From Aldehydirespirator sp965116965 (GTDB taxonomy: Bacteria > Actinomycetota > Acidimicrobiia > Acidimicrobiales > Aldehydirespiratoraceae), in the NCBI GenBank assembly GCA_965116965.1, contig OZ220743.1, forward strand, positions 1,922,001 through 1,986,000: a stretch of 64,000 bases of DNA, written 5' to 3'. This document shows, one piece after another, positions 23,267 to 31,958 of this stretch (the stretch's first letter is position 1; each line of letters opens with the position of its first letter). Made by a program: the position numbers and the translations under genes. The notes under the pieces were generated by a model. The model saw nothing but the letters and a program-made list of their open reading frames with translations. It did not search any database and was not told the DNA's origin.

Positions 23267-25702
23267 GTGAAGGTGCTGCTGTCGTGGCTCCGGGAGTTCG
23301 CCCCCGGCATCGATGGCGACCCGGCCGCGCTCAGCGACGTGTTGAGCGCGCTGGGGCTGGCGGTGGAGGAGATGACCGTCACCGGCTCGGTGCCCGAAGG
23401 CGTGGTGCTCGGCCGGGTGCTGGAACTGCGCCCCCATCCGGACGCCGACCGCATCCAGCTGGTCGAGGTGGACGACGGGTCACCGGGCAGCCTTCAGGTG
23501 TGCTGCGGCGCCTTCAACATGGCCGTCGGCGACCTCGTCCCGCTGGCCAGGGTGGGGACGGTGCTGCCGAGCGGGCTGGAGATCGCTCGGCGCAAGATGC
23601 GGGGCCAGGCCTCCGAGGGCATGTGCTGCTCGGAGATCGAGCTCGACATGGGCGACGACGCCGACGGCATCATGATCCTCAACGACAGGGCCGCCGCCGG
23701 GGCCGGGCCGGGCACGCCGCTGGCGGAGGCGCTCGGCTTGGCGCCCGACGTGCTGTGGGACCTGGAGGTGGGCGCCAACCGGCCCGACGCCCTGTCGGTG
23801 ATGGGCGTGGCCCGCGACCTGGCGGCCGCCCTCGGCGTGGGCTTCGAGCCCCCCGACTGGTCGACGCCCTCCTACGGCCCCGACGTCTCGGAGGCCGTCG
23901 ACGTGGTGATGGTCGACCCCACGCTGTGCGGCCGCTTCGTCGGGCGGGTGCTGCGCAGCACGCCCTCGGGCCCGTCGCCCGCGTGGATGGCCAACCGGCT
24001 GATCGCGCTGGGCCAGCGTCCCATCAACAGCATCGTCGACATCTCCAACTACGTGATGCTCGAGCTGGGCCAGCCCAGCCATACGTTTGACTTGGGCCGG
24101 GTGAGCGGTGCCCGGATACGGGTGCGCCGGGCCGGCGGCGGCGAGACAGTCACCACCCTCGACGGCGTGCATCGCAGCCTGGCCGCCGGCGACGGGGTCA
24201 TCGCCGACGGCGACGACAGGGTGATCGGCATCGCCGGTGTGATGGGCGGAGCTTCCACCGAGATCGACGAGGGCACTACCGACGTGCTGGTGGAGATGGC
24301 CTGGTGGGACCCGCCGTCGATCTCGCGCACGGCCAAGCGGCTGAACCTCTCCAGCGGGGCCGCCACCCGGTTCCGCCGGGGCGCCGACTGGGGCTACAAC
24401 GTCGAGCGCTGCATGAACCGCTTCGTGCAGCTGGCCGCCGAGCTGGGGGCCGAGGTGGCGCCGGGAATGATCGACGAGCGCGGCGACCTCCCCGATCGGC
24501 GGCCCTTGAGGGTGCGCACGTCGAGGGTGAACCGGCTGCTCGGCATCAGCCTTAGCGCGGCGGAAATGGCCGGCCATCTGCGCTCCATCGGCTTCGGCGT
24601 GGACATGGACACGGACGACACGACCGACGGCGGGGCCGGCTTGAACGTGACCATCCCCACGTGGCGCTGGGACACCGAGACCGAGACCGACGTCGCCGAG
24701 GAGGTGGCCCGGCTCCACGGGTACGAGAACATCGAGCCCACCGTCCCCACCGCCAACGAGGCCGGCGGGCTGTCGCCCTACCAGGAGGACCGCCGGCTGG
24801 TGCGCGACGTGCTGGTCGGGGCGGGCTGCTTCGAGACCCAGCCGATGCCCTTCGTGGCGCCCGGCGCGCTGGCTGCGGTGGGCCTGCCCGAGGACGGCGT
24901 CACGCTGTCCAACCCGGTCGACGACAGCGAGTCCGTGCTGCGGACGTCGCTGCTTCCCGGTCAGCTGCGGGCGGTGGCCTACAACCAGCGTCATTTCAAC
25001 GGGGACGTGCGGCTGTTCGAGATCGGCCACGTGTACCTGCCCGCGCCCACCGGGCAGCTGCTCCCCGACGAGCGCGAGTTCATGGCGGTTGCCCTGTCGG
25101 GCGAGGAGGCGCCGGCCGCGGTGGCGGTCCTCGACCTGCTGGTTGAGGCGCTGGCGCTGCCTGCGGTCGAGTTGCGGCAGCCGGTGCCCATCTTCGAGGA
25201 GTTCGCCACAGCCTCCGGGGCGCCGACCCTGCCGGGCATGCACCCCACCCGCTCGGCCGAGGTGATCGTGGCCGGGCGGGCACGGGGCGCGGTGGGGGAG
25301 GTCGACCCCGAGGTGCTGGAGGCCTGCGGGGTGGCCGGCCGGGTGGCGTGGCTGCAGCTCGACCTCCAAGAGGTGCTCGACGGCCCCAGGGCCCGGCGCC
25401 GTTACCGCCCGGTCAGCAAGTACCCGCCCAGCGATGTGGATCTGGCCTTCGCGGTGCCCGACGACGTTGCCGCCGCCCAGGTGGAGCGGGCCTTGCGGGC
25501 TTCGGCCGGATCGCTGCTGGCCCGGGTCGAGTTGTTCGACGTGTACCGGGGGCCCGGCGTCTCCGACGGCTCGCGGAGCCTGGCCTACCGCCTGCGATTC
25601 CAGGCCCCGGATCGAACGCTCACCGACGCTGAGGTGGCCGAAGCCCGGCAGCGCTGCATAGATGAGACGTCGCGGCGCACTGGTTCGACCCTGAGGACCT
25701 GA
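23267..25702 (+). CDS. pheT: Phenylalanyl-tRNA synthetase beta subunit
   Basis: The partner of PheS, contributing tRNA binding and editing. Order of domains: N-terminal MKVLLSWLREF with B1, the tRNA-binding (EMAP/OB) domain (about residues 40-150, HPDADRIQLVEVDDG), the B3/B4 editing domain (210-390, including RPINSIVDISNYVMLE), B5 (about 400-480), a catalytic-like core (TWRWDTETETDVAEEVARLH) and the C-terminal ferredoxin-fold anticodon-binding domain (YPPSDVDLAFAVPDDV). 811 aa is the usual length. GTG 23267 has only a weak ribosome site. Confidence 0.96.
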   Translation: MKVLLSWLREFAPGIDGDPAALSDVLSALGLAVEEMTVTGSVPEGVVLGRVLELRPHPDADRIQLVEVDDGSPGSLQVCCGAFNMAVGDLVPLARVGTVLPSGLEIARRKMRGQASEGMCCSEIELDMGDDADGIMILNDRAAAGAGPGTPLAEALGLAPDVLWDLEVGANRPDALSVMGVARDLAAALGVGFEPPDWSTPSYGPDVSEAVDVVMVDPTLCGRFVGRVLRSTPSGPSPAWMANRLIALGQRPINSIVDISNYVMLELGQPSHTFDLGRVSGARIRVRRAGGGETVTTLDGVHRSLAAGDGVIADGDDRVIGIAGVMGGASTEIDEGTTDVLVEMAWWDPPSISRTAKRLNLSSGAATRFRRGADWGYNVERCMNRFVQLAAELGAEVAPGMIDERGDLPDRRPLRVRTSRVNRLLGISLSAAEMAGHLRSIGFGVDMDTDDTTDGGAGLNVTIPTWRWDTETETDVAEEVARLHGYENIEPTVPTANEAGGLSPYQEDRRLVRDVLVGAGCFETQPMPFVAPGALAAVGLPEDGVTLSNPVDDSESVLRTSLLPGQLRAVAYNQRHFNGDVRLFEIGHVYLPAPTGQLLPDEREFMAVALSGEEAPAAVAVLDLLVEALALPAVELRQPVPIFEEFATASGAPTLPGMHPTRSAEVIVAGRARGAVGEVDPEVLEACGVAGRVAWLQLDLQEVLDGPRARRRYRPVSKYPPSDVDLAFAVPDDVAAAQVERALRASAGSLLARVELFDVYRGPGVSDGSRSLAYRLRFQAPDRTLTDAEVAEARQRCIDETSRRTGSTLRT

Positions 25703-25723
25703 GTTCTGCAATTCCGTACTTAG

Positions 25724-25763
25724 CTATGAACATAGTTGCATCCATCTGAGAACCTGCTAGCCT
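25724..25763 (+). promoter_or_regulatory. Predicted argC promoter with upstream palindrome
   Basis: TTGCAT (25736-25741) and TAGCCT (25758-25763) are 16 bases apart, and the -10 ends 6 bases before the argC ATG, so the arg operon transcript is probably leaderless. A perfect small palindrome CTATGAACATAG (25724-25735) abuts the -35 in an A/T-rich patch. It could be an ArgR operator, but it does not clearly match a known ARG box. Confidence 0.45.
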
Positions 25764-25769
25764 GATCGG

Positions 25770-26804
25770 ATGCACAAGGTGGCCGTGATCGGCGCGTCGG
25801 GGTTCACCGGCGCCGAACTGCTGCGGATCTGCGCGTCCCATCCCGCCTTGGAGGTGGTGGTGGCCACCGGCGACTCCATGGCCGGCCGGGCGGTAGCCGA
25901 CCTGTACCCGAGCCTGGCCCCCGCCTACGGCGAGACCCGGTTCGTTCCCTATGGGCCCGGGGTCGCGTCCGGCTGCGACCTGGCCTTCTGCGCGCTTCCC
26001 CACGGCGCCTCGCAGGCGGTGGCGGGCGAGCTTCGCAATGACGTCAAGCACATAGTCGACCTCGCCGCGGACTTCAGGCTGGACGATCCCGGCCTGTACC
26101 CGGCCTGGTACGGCACCGAGCACACCGCGCCGGACCTTCTCGACGAGTTCGTGTACGGCCTTCCCGAGCTGTTCCGCTCCGACGTCCGGGGCGCCGAGTT
26201 GGTGGCCGCGCCCGGCTGCTACGTGACCACCGCCTCGCTGGCGCTGGCGCCCCTGGTGGCTGAGGGCGCGGTCGAGCCGGCCGGCATCGTCGTCGACGCG
26301 GCCAGCGGAGTGTCGGGCGCGGGCCGGCCGGCCAAGCCCAACACCACGTTCTGCGCGGTGGATGAGGACTTCACCGCCTACGGACTGCTGACCCACCGGC
26401 ACACGCCTGAGATCGAGATGGCGGTGTCCCGCCACTCCGGCGCCGATGTGCAGGTGCTGTTCACGCCCCATCTGGCGCCTATGAACCGGGGCATCCTCGC
26501 CACTTGCTACGCCAGGCCCACCGGAGCGACGAGCACGTACGAAGTCCTCGGCCTGCTGAGCGACGCCTACCGCGACGAGCCCTTCGTGGTGGTGAGCGAT
26601 CGGTCGCCCTCCACCAAGGCGACTCTCGGATCCAACAGCGTCCACATCACCGCCCGGGCCGACTCCCGGACCGGCTGGGTGATTGCCGTCGCCGCGCTCG
26701 ACAATCTGGTCAAGGGAGCCTCGGGCCAGGCCGTGCAGTGCGCCAACCTGGCGCTGGGCATCGACGAGACCGCCGGTCTGGCCTCGGCGGGGATCTACCC
26801 CTAG
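25770..26804 (+). CDS. argC: N-acetyl-gamma-glutamyl-phosphate reductase
   Basis: NADPH-dependent third step of arginine synthesis. VAVIGASGFTGAELLRI is the Rossmann loop, FCALPHGASQAV is the substrate loop, and AAPGCYVTTASLAL contains the catalytic Cys of the GCY motif near residue 150. HRHTPEIE contains the second active-site His. 344 aa is normal. It is the first gene of argCJBDFRGH. Confidence 0.96.
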   Translation: MHKVAVIGASGFTGAELLRICASHPALEVVVATGDSMAGRAVADLYPSLAPAYGETRFVPYGPGVASGCDLAFCALPHGASQAVAGELRNDVKHIVDLAADFRLDDPGLYPAWYGTEHTAPDLLDEFVYGLPELFRSDVRGAELVAAPGCYVTTASLALAPLVAEGAVEPAGIVVDAASGVSGAGRPAKPNTTFCAVDEDFTAYGLLTHRHTPEIEMAVSRHSGADVQVLFTPHLAPMNRGILATCYARPTGATSTYEVLGLLSDAYRDEPFVVVSDRSPSTKATLGSNSVHITARADSRTGWVIAVAALDNLVKGASGQAVQCANLALGIDETAGLASAGIYP

Positions 26805-26849
26805 AGGCCGGCATGGGCACTCCTTCCACTCTCTGGCGGCCCGTCCATG

Positions 26850-26897
26850 GAATTGGCAGCGGTGGAGGCCCGAATGGGCGTTCTGGGCTGCCAGTTC
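26850..26897 (+). repeat. Single palindromic repeat unit before argJ
   Basis: Outer arms GGAATTGGCAGC / GCTGCCAGTTCC and inner hairpin GGCCCGAATGGGCG make a 48-bp unit of the same family as the arrays at 15.0 and 51.2 kb. It lies between the argC stop and the preferred argJ start, or within the first codons of argJ if ATG 26847 is used. Confidence 0.85.
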
Positions 26898-26909
26898 CCG
26901 GTGACCGCC

Positions 26910-28139
26910 GTGACTGAGATCAAGGTCTCACCGCTCGCCCCGACGGCCTTTCCCGTGATGCCCGTGGTCAAGGGCTTGCGCCTGGCCACCGCGGCCGCCG
27001 GCATCCGCTGCCAGGGCCGCGACGACGTGATGCTGGCCGAGATGCCCCCGGGAACCACGGTGGCCGGTGTGTTCACCCGGTCGCTGTGCACCGCCGCGCC
27101 AGTGGACTGGTGCCGGCACGCGCTGGCCGCGAGCGGAGGCAGGGGTCGGGCGGTGATCGTCAACTCCGGCAACGCCAACGCCTTCACCGGCGCGGCCGGA
27201 TACCGGGTCGCCGAGCACACCGCCGCTTCGGTGGCCGGCGCGTTGGGTGCGCAGCCCCACGAGGTGCTGATCGCGTCGACCGGCGTGATCGCCGAGAACC
27301 TGCCCGTCGAGCGCATCGATGCCGCCCTGCCCGGACTGGTGGCCGGCCTCGAGCCCGCTACCTCCCCCCTGTGGGAGGCGGCCGCCGCCGCCATAGGCAC
27401 CACCGACACCTTTCCCAAGGGTGCGTCGGCGCCGGTGGCACGGACCAGCGCCCACGTGGCCGGCATCGCCAAGGGCAGCGGCATGATCGCCCCCGACATG
27501 GCCACCATGCTCGCGTTCGTGTTCACCGACTTGGCCCTGGACGCGGCCATCGCCCAGGAGTGCCTGGCAACGTCGGCGGAGAGGAGCTTCAACCGCATCA
27601 CCGTCGACTCCGACACCTCCACCAGCGACACCGTGATCCTGGCCGGCACCGGCACATCCGGCCAGAGCGCCGATCTGCATCTGGCCGACTTCCGGGACGC
27701 GCTGGACGCGGTCACACTGGATCTGGCCCACCAGATAGTGCGGGATGGCGAGGGGGCCACCAAGTTCGTGGCCGTCACCGTCATCGGCGCGGCCGACGAT
27801 GCCGCCGCGGAAGCCATAGCCCGGGCCGTGGCTGACTCGCCGCTGGTGAAGACCGCCCTGGCCGCCTCCGACGCCAACTGGGGCCGGATCGTGGCTGCGG
27901 TGGGAAAGGCCGGCCAGCGGGCCGACCGGGACCGGCTCGCGATCTGGATCGGCGACGAGCAGTGCGCTCACAACGGCATGCCCCACCCCGGCTACAGCGA
28001 GGAGAGGGCCACCGAACACCTGCTGGGCGACGAGATCGAGCTTCGGGTGGACGTCGGCGTGGGCGACGGCCGGGCCACCATATGGACCTGCGACCTCACT
28101 CACGGCTACATCGACATCAACGCGGGGTACCGGACATGA
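26910..28139 (+). CDS. argJ: Glutamate N-acetyltransferase / amino-acid acetyltransferase (ArgJ)
   Basis: Recycles the acetyl group from N-acetylornithine to glutamate, and may also use acetyl-CoA. It is a self-cleaving Ntn-type enzyme: KGSGMIAPDMATMLAF carries the cleavage site before the nucleophilic Thr (ATML). NSGNANAFTG, DSDTSTSDT and the C-terminal HGYIDINAGYRT are further family blocks. GTG 26910 (or 26901) is favoured because it starts close to the conserved LAPTAFPVMP; ATG 26847 would add 21 residues encoded by the palindromic repeat. Neither has a strong ribosome site. Confidence 0.93.
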   Translation: MTEIKVSPLAPTAFPVMPVVKGLRLATAAAGIRCQGRDDVMLAEMPPGTTVAGVFTRSLCTAAPVDWCRHALAASGGRGRAVIVNSGNANAFTGAAGYRVAEHTAASVAGALGAQPHEVLIASTGVIAENLPVERIDAALPGLVAGLEPATSPLWEAAAAAIGTTDTFPKGASAPVARTSAHVAGIAKGSGMIAPDMATMLAFVFTDLALDAAIAQECLATSAERSFNRITVDSDTSTSDTVILAGTGTSGQSADLHLADFRDALDAVTLDLAHQIVRDGEGATKFVAVTVIGAADDAAAEAIARAVADSPLVKTALAASDANWGRIVAAVGKAGQRADRDRLAIWIGDEQCAHNGMPHPGYSEERATEHLLGDEIELRVDVGVGDGRATIWTCDLTHGYIDINAGYRT

Positions 28140-28230
28140 GTGAGGTACCCAAGCGGGATCAATCCGGCACTGCGCTTGGGGCCGGCGCTGGGGCGTTGGA
28201 CTACTGCGCCGTCGTTCAGGGGTGCTGGAC

Positions 28231-29175
28231 ATGACCCACCCGGCCGGCACCCACCCGGCCGGCACCCACGCCGACAGCGACGCGTCGCACGGCTTCGAGC
28301 CCGAGCGGAGAGCCCGGGCGCTCGTAGAGGCGCTGCCCTACATCCGGCGCTTCCGGGGCGCAGTCGTGGTGGTCAAGTACGGCGGCCACGCCATGACCGA
28401 CGCTGGGCTGGCGGCCTCGTTCGCCCGCGACGTCGTCCTAGTGCGGGCCGTCGGGCTGCATCCCGTGGTGGTCCACGGCGGCGCCCCCCAGATCGGTGAG
28501 CACCTCCGGAAGCTGGGCAAGCAGAGCGAGTTCCGCGACGGCCTGCGGGTCACGGACGCAGAGACCCTCGAAGTGGCCCGGATGGTCCTGGTCGGCAAGG
28601 TCGGCCGGGACATCGTCAGCGCCATCAACGCCAGCGGGGGAGCGGCCCTGGGACTCTCCGGCGAGGACGGTCGCCTCGTCACTGCCGTGCCCCGGGATCC
28701 TGCCCTCGGGTTCGTGGGCGACGTCGCCGCGGTCAACCCGGGCGTCATCGAGCGGCTCGTGACCAGAGAGATCATCCCCGTCGTGTCCTCGATCGGCGCC
28801 GACGCCTCCGGCCAGGCCTACAACATCAACGCCGACACCATGGCTGCGGCTCTCGCCGGCGCGCTCGGCGCGGCCAAGGTCGTGTACCTCACCGACGTGC
28901 CCGGCCTGCTGGCCGACCCCGACGACGTGTCGTCGCTGGTTAGCCGGGCCACGGTCACCGAGGTGGAGGCCATGATCGCCTCCGGCGCCGTGAGCGGCGG
29001 GATGATTCCCAAGGCGAGAGCCTGCGTGGACGCAGTACTCCAGGGCGCCGGCTCGGCCCACATGCTCGACGGCCGGATCCCCCATGCCGTACTGCTCGAA
29101 CTGTTCACCGACGCCGGCATCGGCACGATGATCAACAACGGTGCAGCCGAGGACACATACGAGGACCAGCCATGA
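28231..29175 (+). CDS. argB: Acetylglutamate kinase
   Basis: Phosphorylates N-acetylglutamate, normally the arginine-inhibited step. VVVKYGGHAMTD near residue 50 (family VVKYGGNAM), PVVVHGGAPQIG, GLSGEDG and the C-terminal GGMIPKARACVDAV are present. The first 25 residues are low-complexity and encoded by a 15-base tandem repeat (ACCCACCCGGCCGGC). ATG 28231 has GGGG upstream; GTG 28222 is possible. The stop overlaps argD by 4 bases. Confidence 0.95.
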   Translation: MTHPAGTHPAGTHADSDASHGFEPERRARALVEALPYIRRFRGAVVVVKYGGHAMTDAGLAASFARDVVLVRAVGLHPVVVHGGAPQIGEHLRKLGKQSEFRDGLRVTDAETLEVARMVLVGKVGRDIVSAINASGGAALGLSGEDGRLVTAVPRDPALGFVGDVAAVNPGVIERLVTREIIPVVSSIGADASGQAYNINADTMAAALAGALGAAKVVYLTDVPGLLADPDDVSSLVSRATVTEVEAMIASGAVSGGMIPKARACVDAVLQGAGSAHMLDGRIPHAVLLELFTDAGIGTMINNGAAEDTYEDQP

Positions 29176-30356
29176 GCAGAGCCGTGCTGATGAACAACTA
29201 CGGCACCCCGCCGGTGACCTTCGTGAGCGGCCACGGCGCCGAGCTGACCGATGACCGCGGCCGCCGCTATATCGACTTCCTGTGCGGGCTGGCGGTCACC
29301 GGGCTGGGCCACGCCCATCCGGCGGTGACCGAGGCGGTTGCCGGCCAGGCCGGGACGCTCATCCACACGTCCAACCTCTTCGCCAACGAGCCGACCGCCG
29401 AAGTGGTGGAGACGCTCGACCGCCTGATCCGGTCCGGTCCCGGCGGCGACGCCGAGCCCGGCCGGATCCTGTTCCAGAACTCGGGCGCGGAGGCGGTCGA
29501 GGCCGCCCTCAAGCTTGCCCGCAAGCACCAGGGGAGGGGACGCCACGCAGTGGTCAGCGCCTACGGATCGTTCCACGGCCGCACGCTGGCCGCGCTGGCG
29601 GCCACCGGGCAGCCGGAGAAGCACGAGCCCTTCCAGCCCATGCCGGACGGCTTTCGCCATGTGCCCTTCGATGACCTCGACGCGCTGGTGGCCGCGCTCG
29701 ACCCCTCCGTCGGCGCCGTGCTGCTCGAGTCGGTGCAGGGCGAGGGCGGCGTCGTTCCTGCCGGCGACGGGTACCTGCAGGCCGTCAGGCAGGTGTGCGA
29801 CGAGCGCGGCGTCCTGCTGGTGCTGGACGAGATCCAGACCGGCCTGGCCCGCACCGGACGGTGGTTCGGCTACCAGCACGCCGGCGTGCAGCCCGACGTC
29901 GTGACCATGGCCAAGGCCCTCGGCAACGGCGTGCCCACCGGAGCGGTCTGGGCCCGGCCCGACGTCGCCGACGCCTTCGCTCCCGGCGACCACGGCTCGA
30001 CCTTCGCGGGGCAGCCCCTGGCGCTGGCCGCGGTCCGGGCCGTGCTTACTGAGATGCAGGCCATGGACGCGCCCGCCACTGCCGACCGCCTAGGTGCCGT
30101 GCTGCGGGACCGGCTGCTCCGGATCGACGGCGTTGACGGCGTGCGGGGCCGGGGCCTGCTGCTGGCCGCGGAGCTGTCGGAGGAGGCGAGGGCGGGCCGC
30201 TCGGCCAAGGACGTCGCCTCGGCCTGCCTCGACCGGGGGCTGGTGGTGAACGGAGTGACGCCGACGGCACTGCGGCTCGCCCCGCCGTTCGTCGTGTCCG
30301 CCGAGCAGCTCGCCGAAGGGTGCTCCATCCTGGCCGAAGTACTGGGTGACCGCTGA
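29172..30356 (+). CDS. argD: Acetylornithine aminotransferase
   Basis: PLP-dependent transamination giving N-acetylornithine. Motifs in order: FQNSGAEAVEAALKLARKH, SFHGRT, LLESVQGEGG, the PLP-contacting LVLDEIQTGLARTG and TMAKALGNGVPTGAVW with the Schiff-base Lys near residue 248. 394 aa is typical. ATG 29172 overlaps the end of argB (ATGA). Confidence 0.96.
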   Translation: MSRAVLMNNYGTPPVTFVSGHGAELTDDRGRRYIDFLCGLAVTGLGHAHPAVTEAVAGQAGTLIHTSNLFANEPTAEVVETLDRLIRSGPGGDAEPGRILFQNSGAEAVEAALKLARKHQGRGRHAVVSAYGSFHGRTLAALAATGQPEKHEPFQPMPDGFRHVPFDDLDALVAALDPSVGAVLLESVQGEGGVVPAGDGYLQAVRQVCDERGVLLVLDEIQTGLARTGRWFGYQHAGVQPDVVTMAKALGNGVPTGAVWARPDVADAFAPGDHGSTFAGQPLALAAVRAVLTEMQAMDAPATADRLGAVLRDRLLRIDGVDGVRGRGLLLAAELSEEARAGRSAKDVASACLDRGLVVNGVTPTALRLAPPFVVSAEQLAEGCSILAEVLGDR

Positions 30357-30405
30357 TGCCCGACACGTTTGCAAGAATCATTCCCACTTGATGAAAGGAG
30401 TTCAG

Positions 30406-31296
30406 ATGCGCCACTTCCTAGACATCGACGACTTGAATCCGAGCGAGCTCGCCCGGATCCTGAACCTGGCGACCACCCCGAACCCGCCGCCGGCACTGGC
30501 GGGCAAGGGGGTGTCGCTGCTGTTCGAGAAGCCCTCGGCTCGCACCCGCAGTGCCACCGAGATGGCTGTGGTGCAGTTGGGTGGCCACGCCACCTACATC
30601 GGCCCGGCCGAGGTCGGTCTGGACGAGCGCGAGAGCGTGGAGGACGTGACCCGCACCCTGGCGTGCTACAGCGCGGTGATCGGGGCGAGGGTGTTCGACC
30701 ACCGCACGGTGAAGCGCATGGCGGCCGTGAGCACGGTGCCGGTCATCAACCTGCTCAGCGACGCCGCCCATCCCACCCAGGCGGTGGCCGACCTGCTGAC
30801 GATCCGGGCTGCTCGCGGCCATCTCGAAGGCCGGGTCCTGGCCTACGTCGGCGACGCCAACAACGTGGCCCACTCGCTGGCGTACGCGGCCGGATTGTCG
30901 GGCATGGCAGTGCGTATCGCCAGTCCCGTCGGCTACGAGTTCAGCGAGGCCGACCTGCGGCGGATGCGCCGCCACGGCTGCGAGCCGGTCCAGGTGCAGA
31001 GGCCGGCCGAGGCGGTGAACGGCGCTGATGTGGTCTACACCGACGTGTGGACCTCGATGGGCCAGGAAGACGAGGCCGACCAGCGCCGCAAGGACTTCGC
31101 CGGCTTCAGGGTGGACAGGCGGATGATGGCCCGGGCCTCGGCGGGCGCCGTGTTCCTGCACTGCCTGCCCGCCCACCGGGGCGAGGAGGTGGCCTCCACG
31201 GTGATCGACGGTCCCAGCAGTCTGGTTTGGCAGCAGGCCGCCAACCGGATGCACGCGGCCAGGGGCCTGCTGCTGTGGCTGATGGAACAAGCGTGA
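30406..31296 (+). CDS. argF: Ornithine carbamoyltransferase
   Basis: Joins ornithine and carbamoyl phosphate to citrulline, using the product of the carB enzyme. The carbamoyl-phosphate loop FEKPSARTRSATEMA near residue 44, HPTQAVADLL near 122, and HCLPAHRGEEV near 250 (ornithine site with the active Cys) are intact. ATG 30406 is preceded by AAAGGAG at 6-12 bases, a strong site that fixes the start. 296 aa. Confidence 0.96.
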   Translation: MRHFLDIDDLNPSELARILNLATTPNPPPALAGKGVSLLFEKPSARTRSATEMAVVQLGGHATYIGPAEVGLDERESVEDVTRTLACYSAVIGARVFDHRTVKRMAAVSTVPVINLLSDAAHPTQAVADLLTIRAARGHLEGRVLAYVGDANNVAHSLAYAAGLSGMAVRIASPVGYEFSEADLRRMRRHGCEPVQVQRPAEAVNGADVVYTDVWTSMGQEDEADQRRKDFAGFRVDRRMMARASAGAVFLHCLPAHRGEEVASTVIDGPSSLVWQQAANRMHAARGLLLWLMEQA

Positions 31297-31303
31297 CGCA
31301 GCC

Positions 31304-31771
31304 ATGACCAAGGCCAGCCGCCAGCACCTCATCGTCCGGCTGCTAGGCGAGCACGCCGTGGCCAGCCAGCAGCAGCTGGTCGACCTGCTGGCGTCCGCAG
31401 GCGTGACCGCGACCCGGGCGACGGTGTCGCGCGACCTCGACGTCCTCGGGGCGGTGAAGGTCCGGGTTCCGGGAGGAGGGACCGCGTACGCTATACCTGA
31501 GCATCCCGTCGACCGCATCGCGCCGGAGGAGCATCTCAGGAAGGTGATGGGCGACTGGGTGGCCGACGTCGGCGCCTCGGGCAACCTTGCCGTGGTGCGC
31601 ACACCGCCCGGCTCGGCCCACGTGGTGGCGTCGGCGCTCGACCGGGCCGGCCTTGAAGAGGTGCTCGGAACGGTGGCCGGCGACGACTCGCTGATCGTGG
31701 TGGCCGCCGACGGTACGCCGGGCTCGGAACTGGCCGACCGCCTGCGGGACCTGGCCGGCCTGGCCCCGTAG
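31304..31771 (+). CDS. argR: Arginine repressor
   Basis: The arginine-sensing DNA-binding regulator. The N-terminal winged HTH has TRATVSRDLDVLGAVKV near residues 39-55. The C-terminal oligomerisation and arginine-binding domain contains TPPGSAHVVASALDRA and GTVAGDDSLIVVA. It sits inside the arg cluster it is expected to control, 7 bases after argF. 155 aa. Confidence 0.95.
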   Translation: MTKASRQHLIVRLLGEHAVASQQQLVDLLASAGVTATRATVSRDLDVLGAVKVRVPGGGTAYAIPEHPVDRIAPEEHLRKVMGDWVADVGASGNLAVVRTPPGSAHVVASALDRAGLEEVLGTVAGDDSLIVVAADGTPGSELADRLRDLAGLAP

Positions 31772-31826
31772 TCAATGCATCACGACATCAAGACCCCAGA
31801 TATGAAGTGGCAAGGGACAGCTGATC

Positions 31827-31928
31827 ACAGAGGCCGAGTGGACAGGAAGCGAGCAGTGCAGAACTCACGAACCGCTCGGCGAGGCCGTGGCCCGAGCGGC
31901 CCGTGAGCGAAGCGAACAAGAGCGGCAA
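31827..31928 (-). repeat. Dispersed bipartite repeat, copy 4 (minus orientation)
   Basis: On the minus strand, box A spans about 31928-31883 and box B (CACTCGGCCTCTG) about 31841-31829. It lies between argR and argG and is the one copy not followed by a gene in its own orientation. Confidence 0.82.
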
Positions 31929-31958
31929 CAAGAGGACGGAGTTGGAACGGAGACTCAA

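Noticed and set aside
23480..25711. 743-codon open frame on the minus strand across pheT
   Set aside because: Antisense shadow of pheT, rich in His, Gly and Arg as expected for the complementary frame; no family features.
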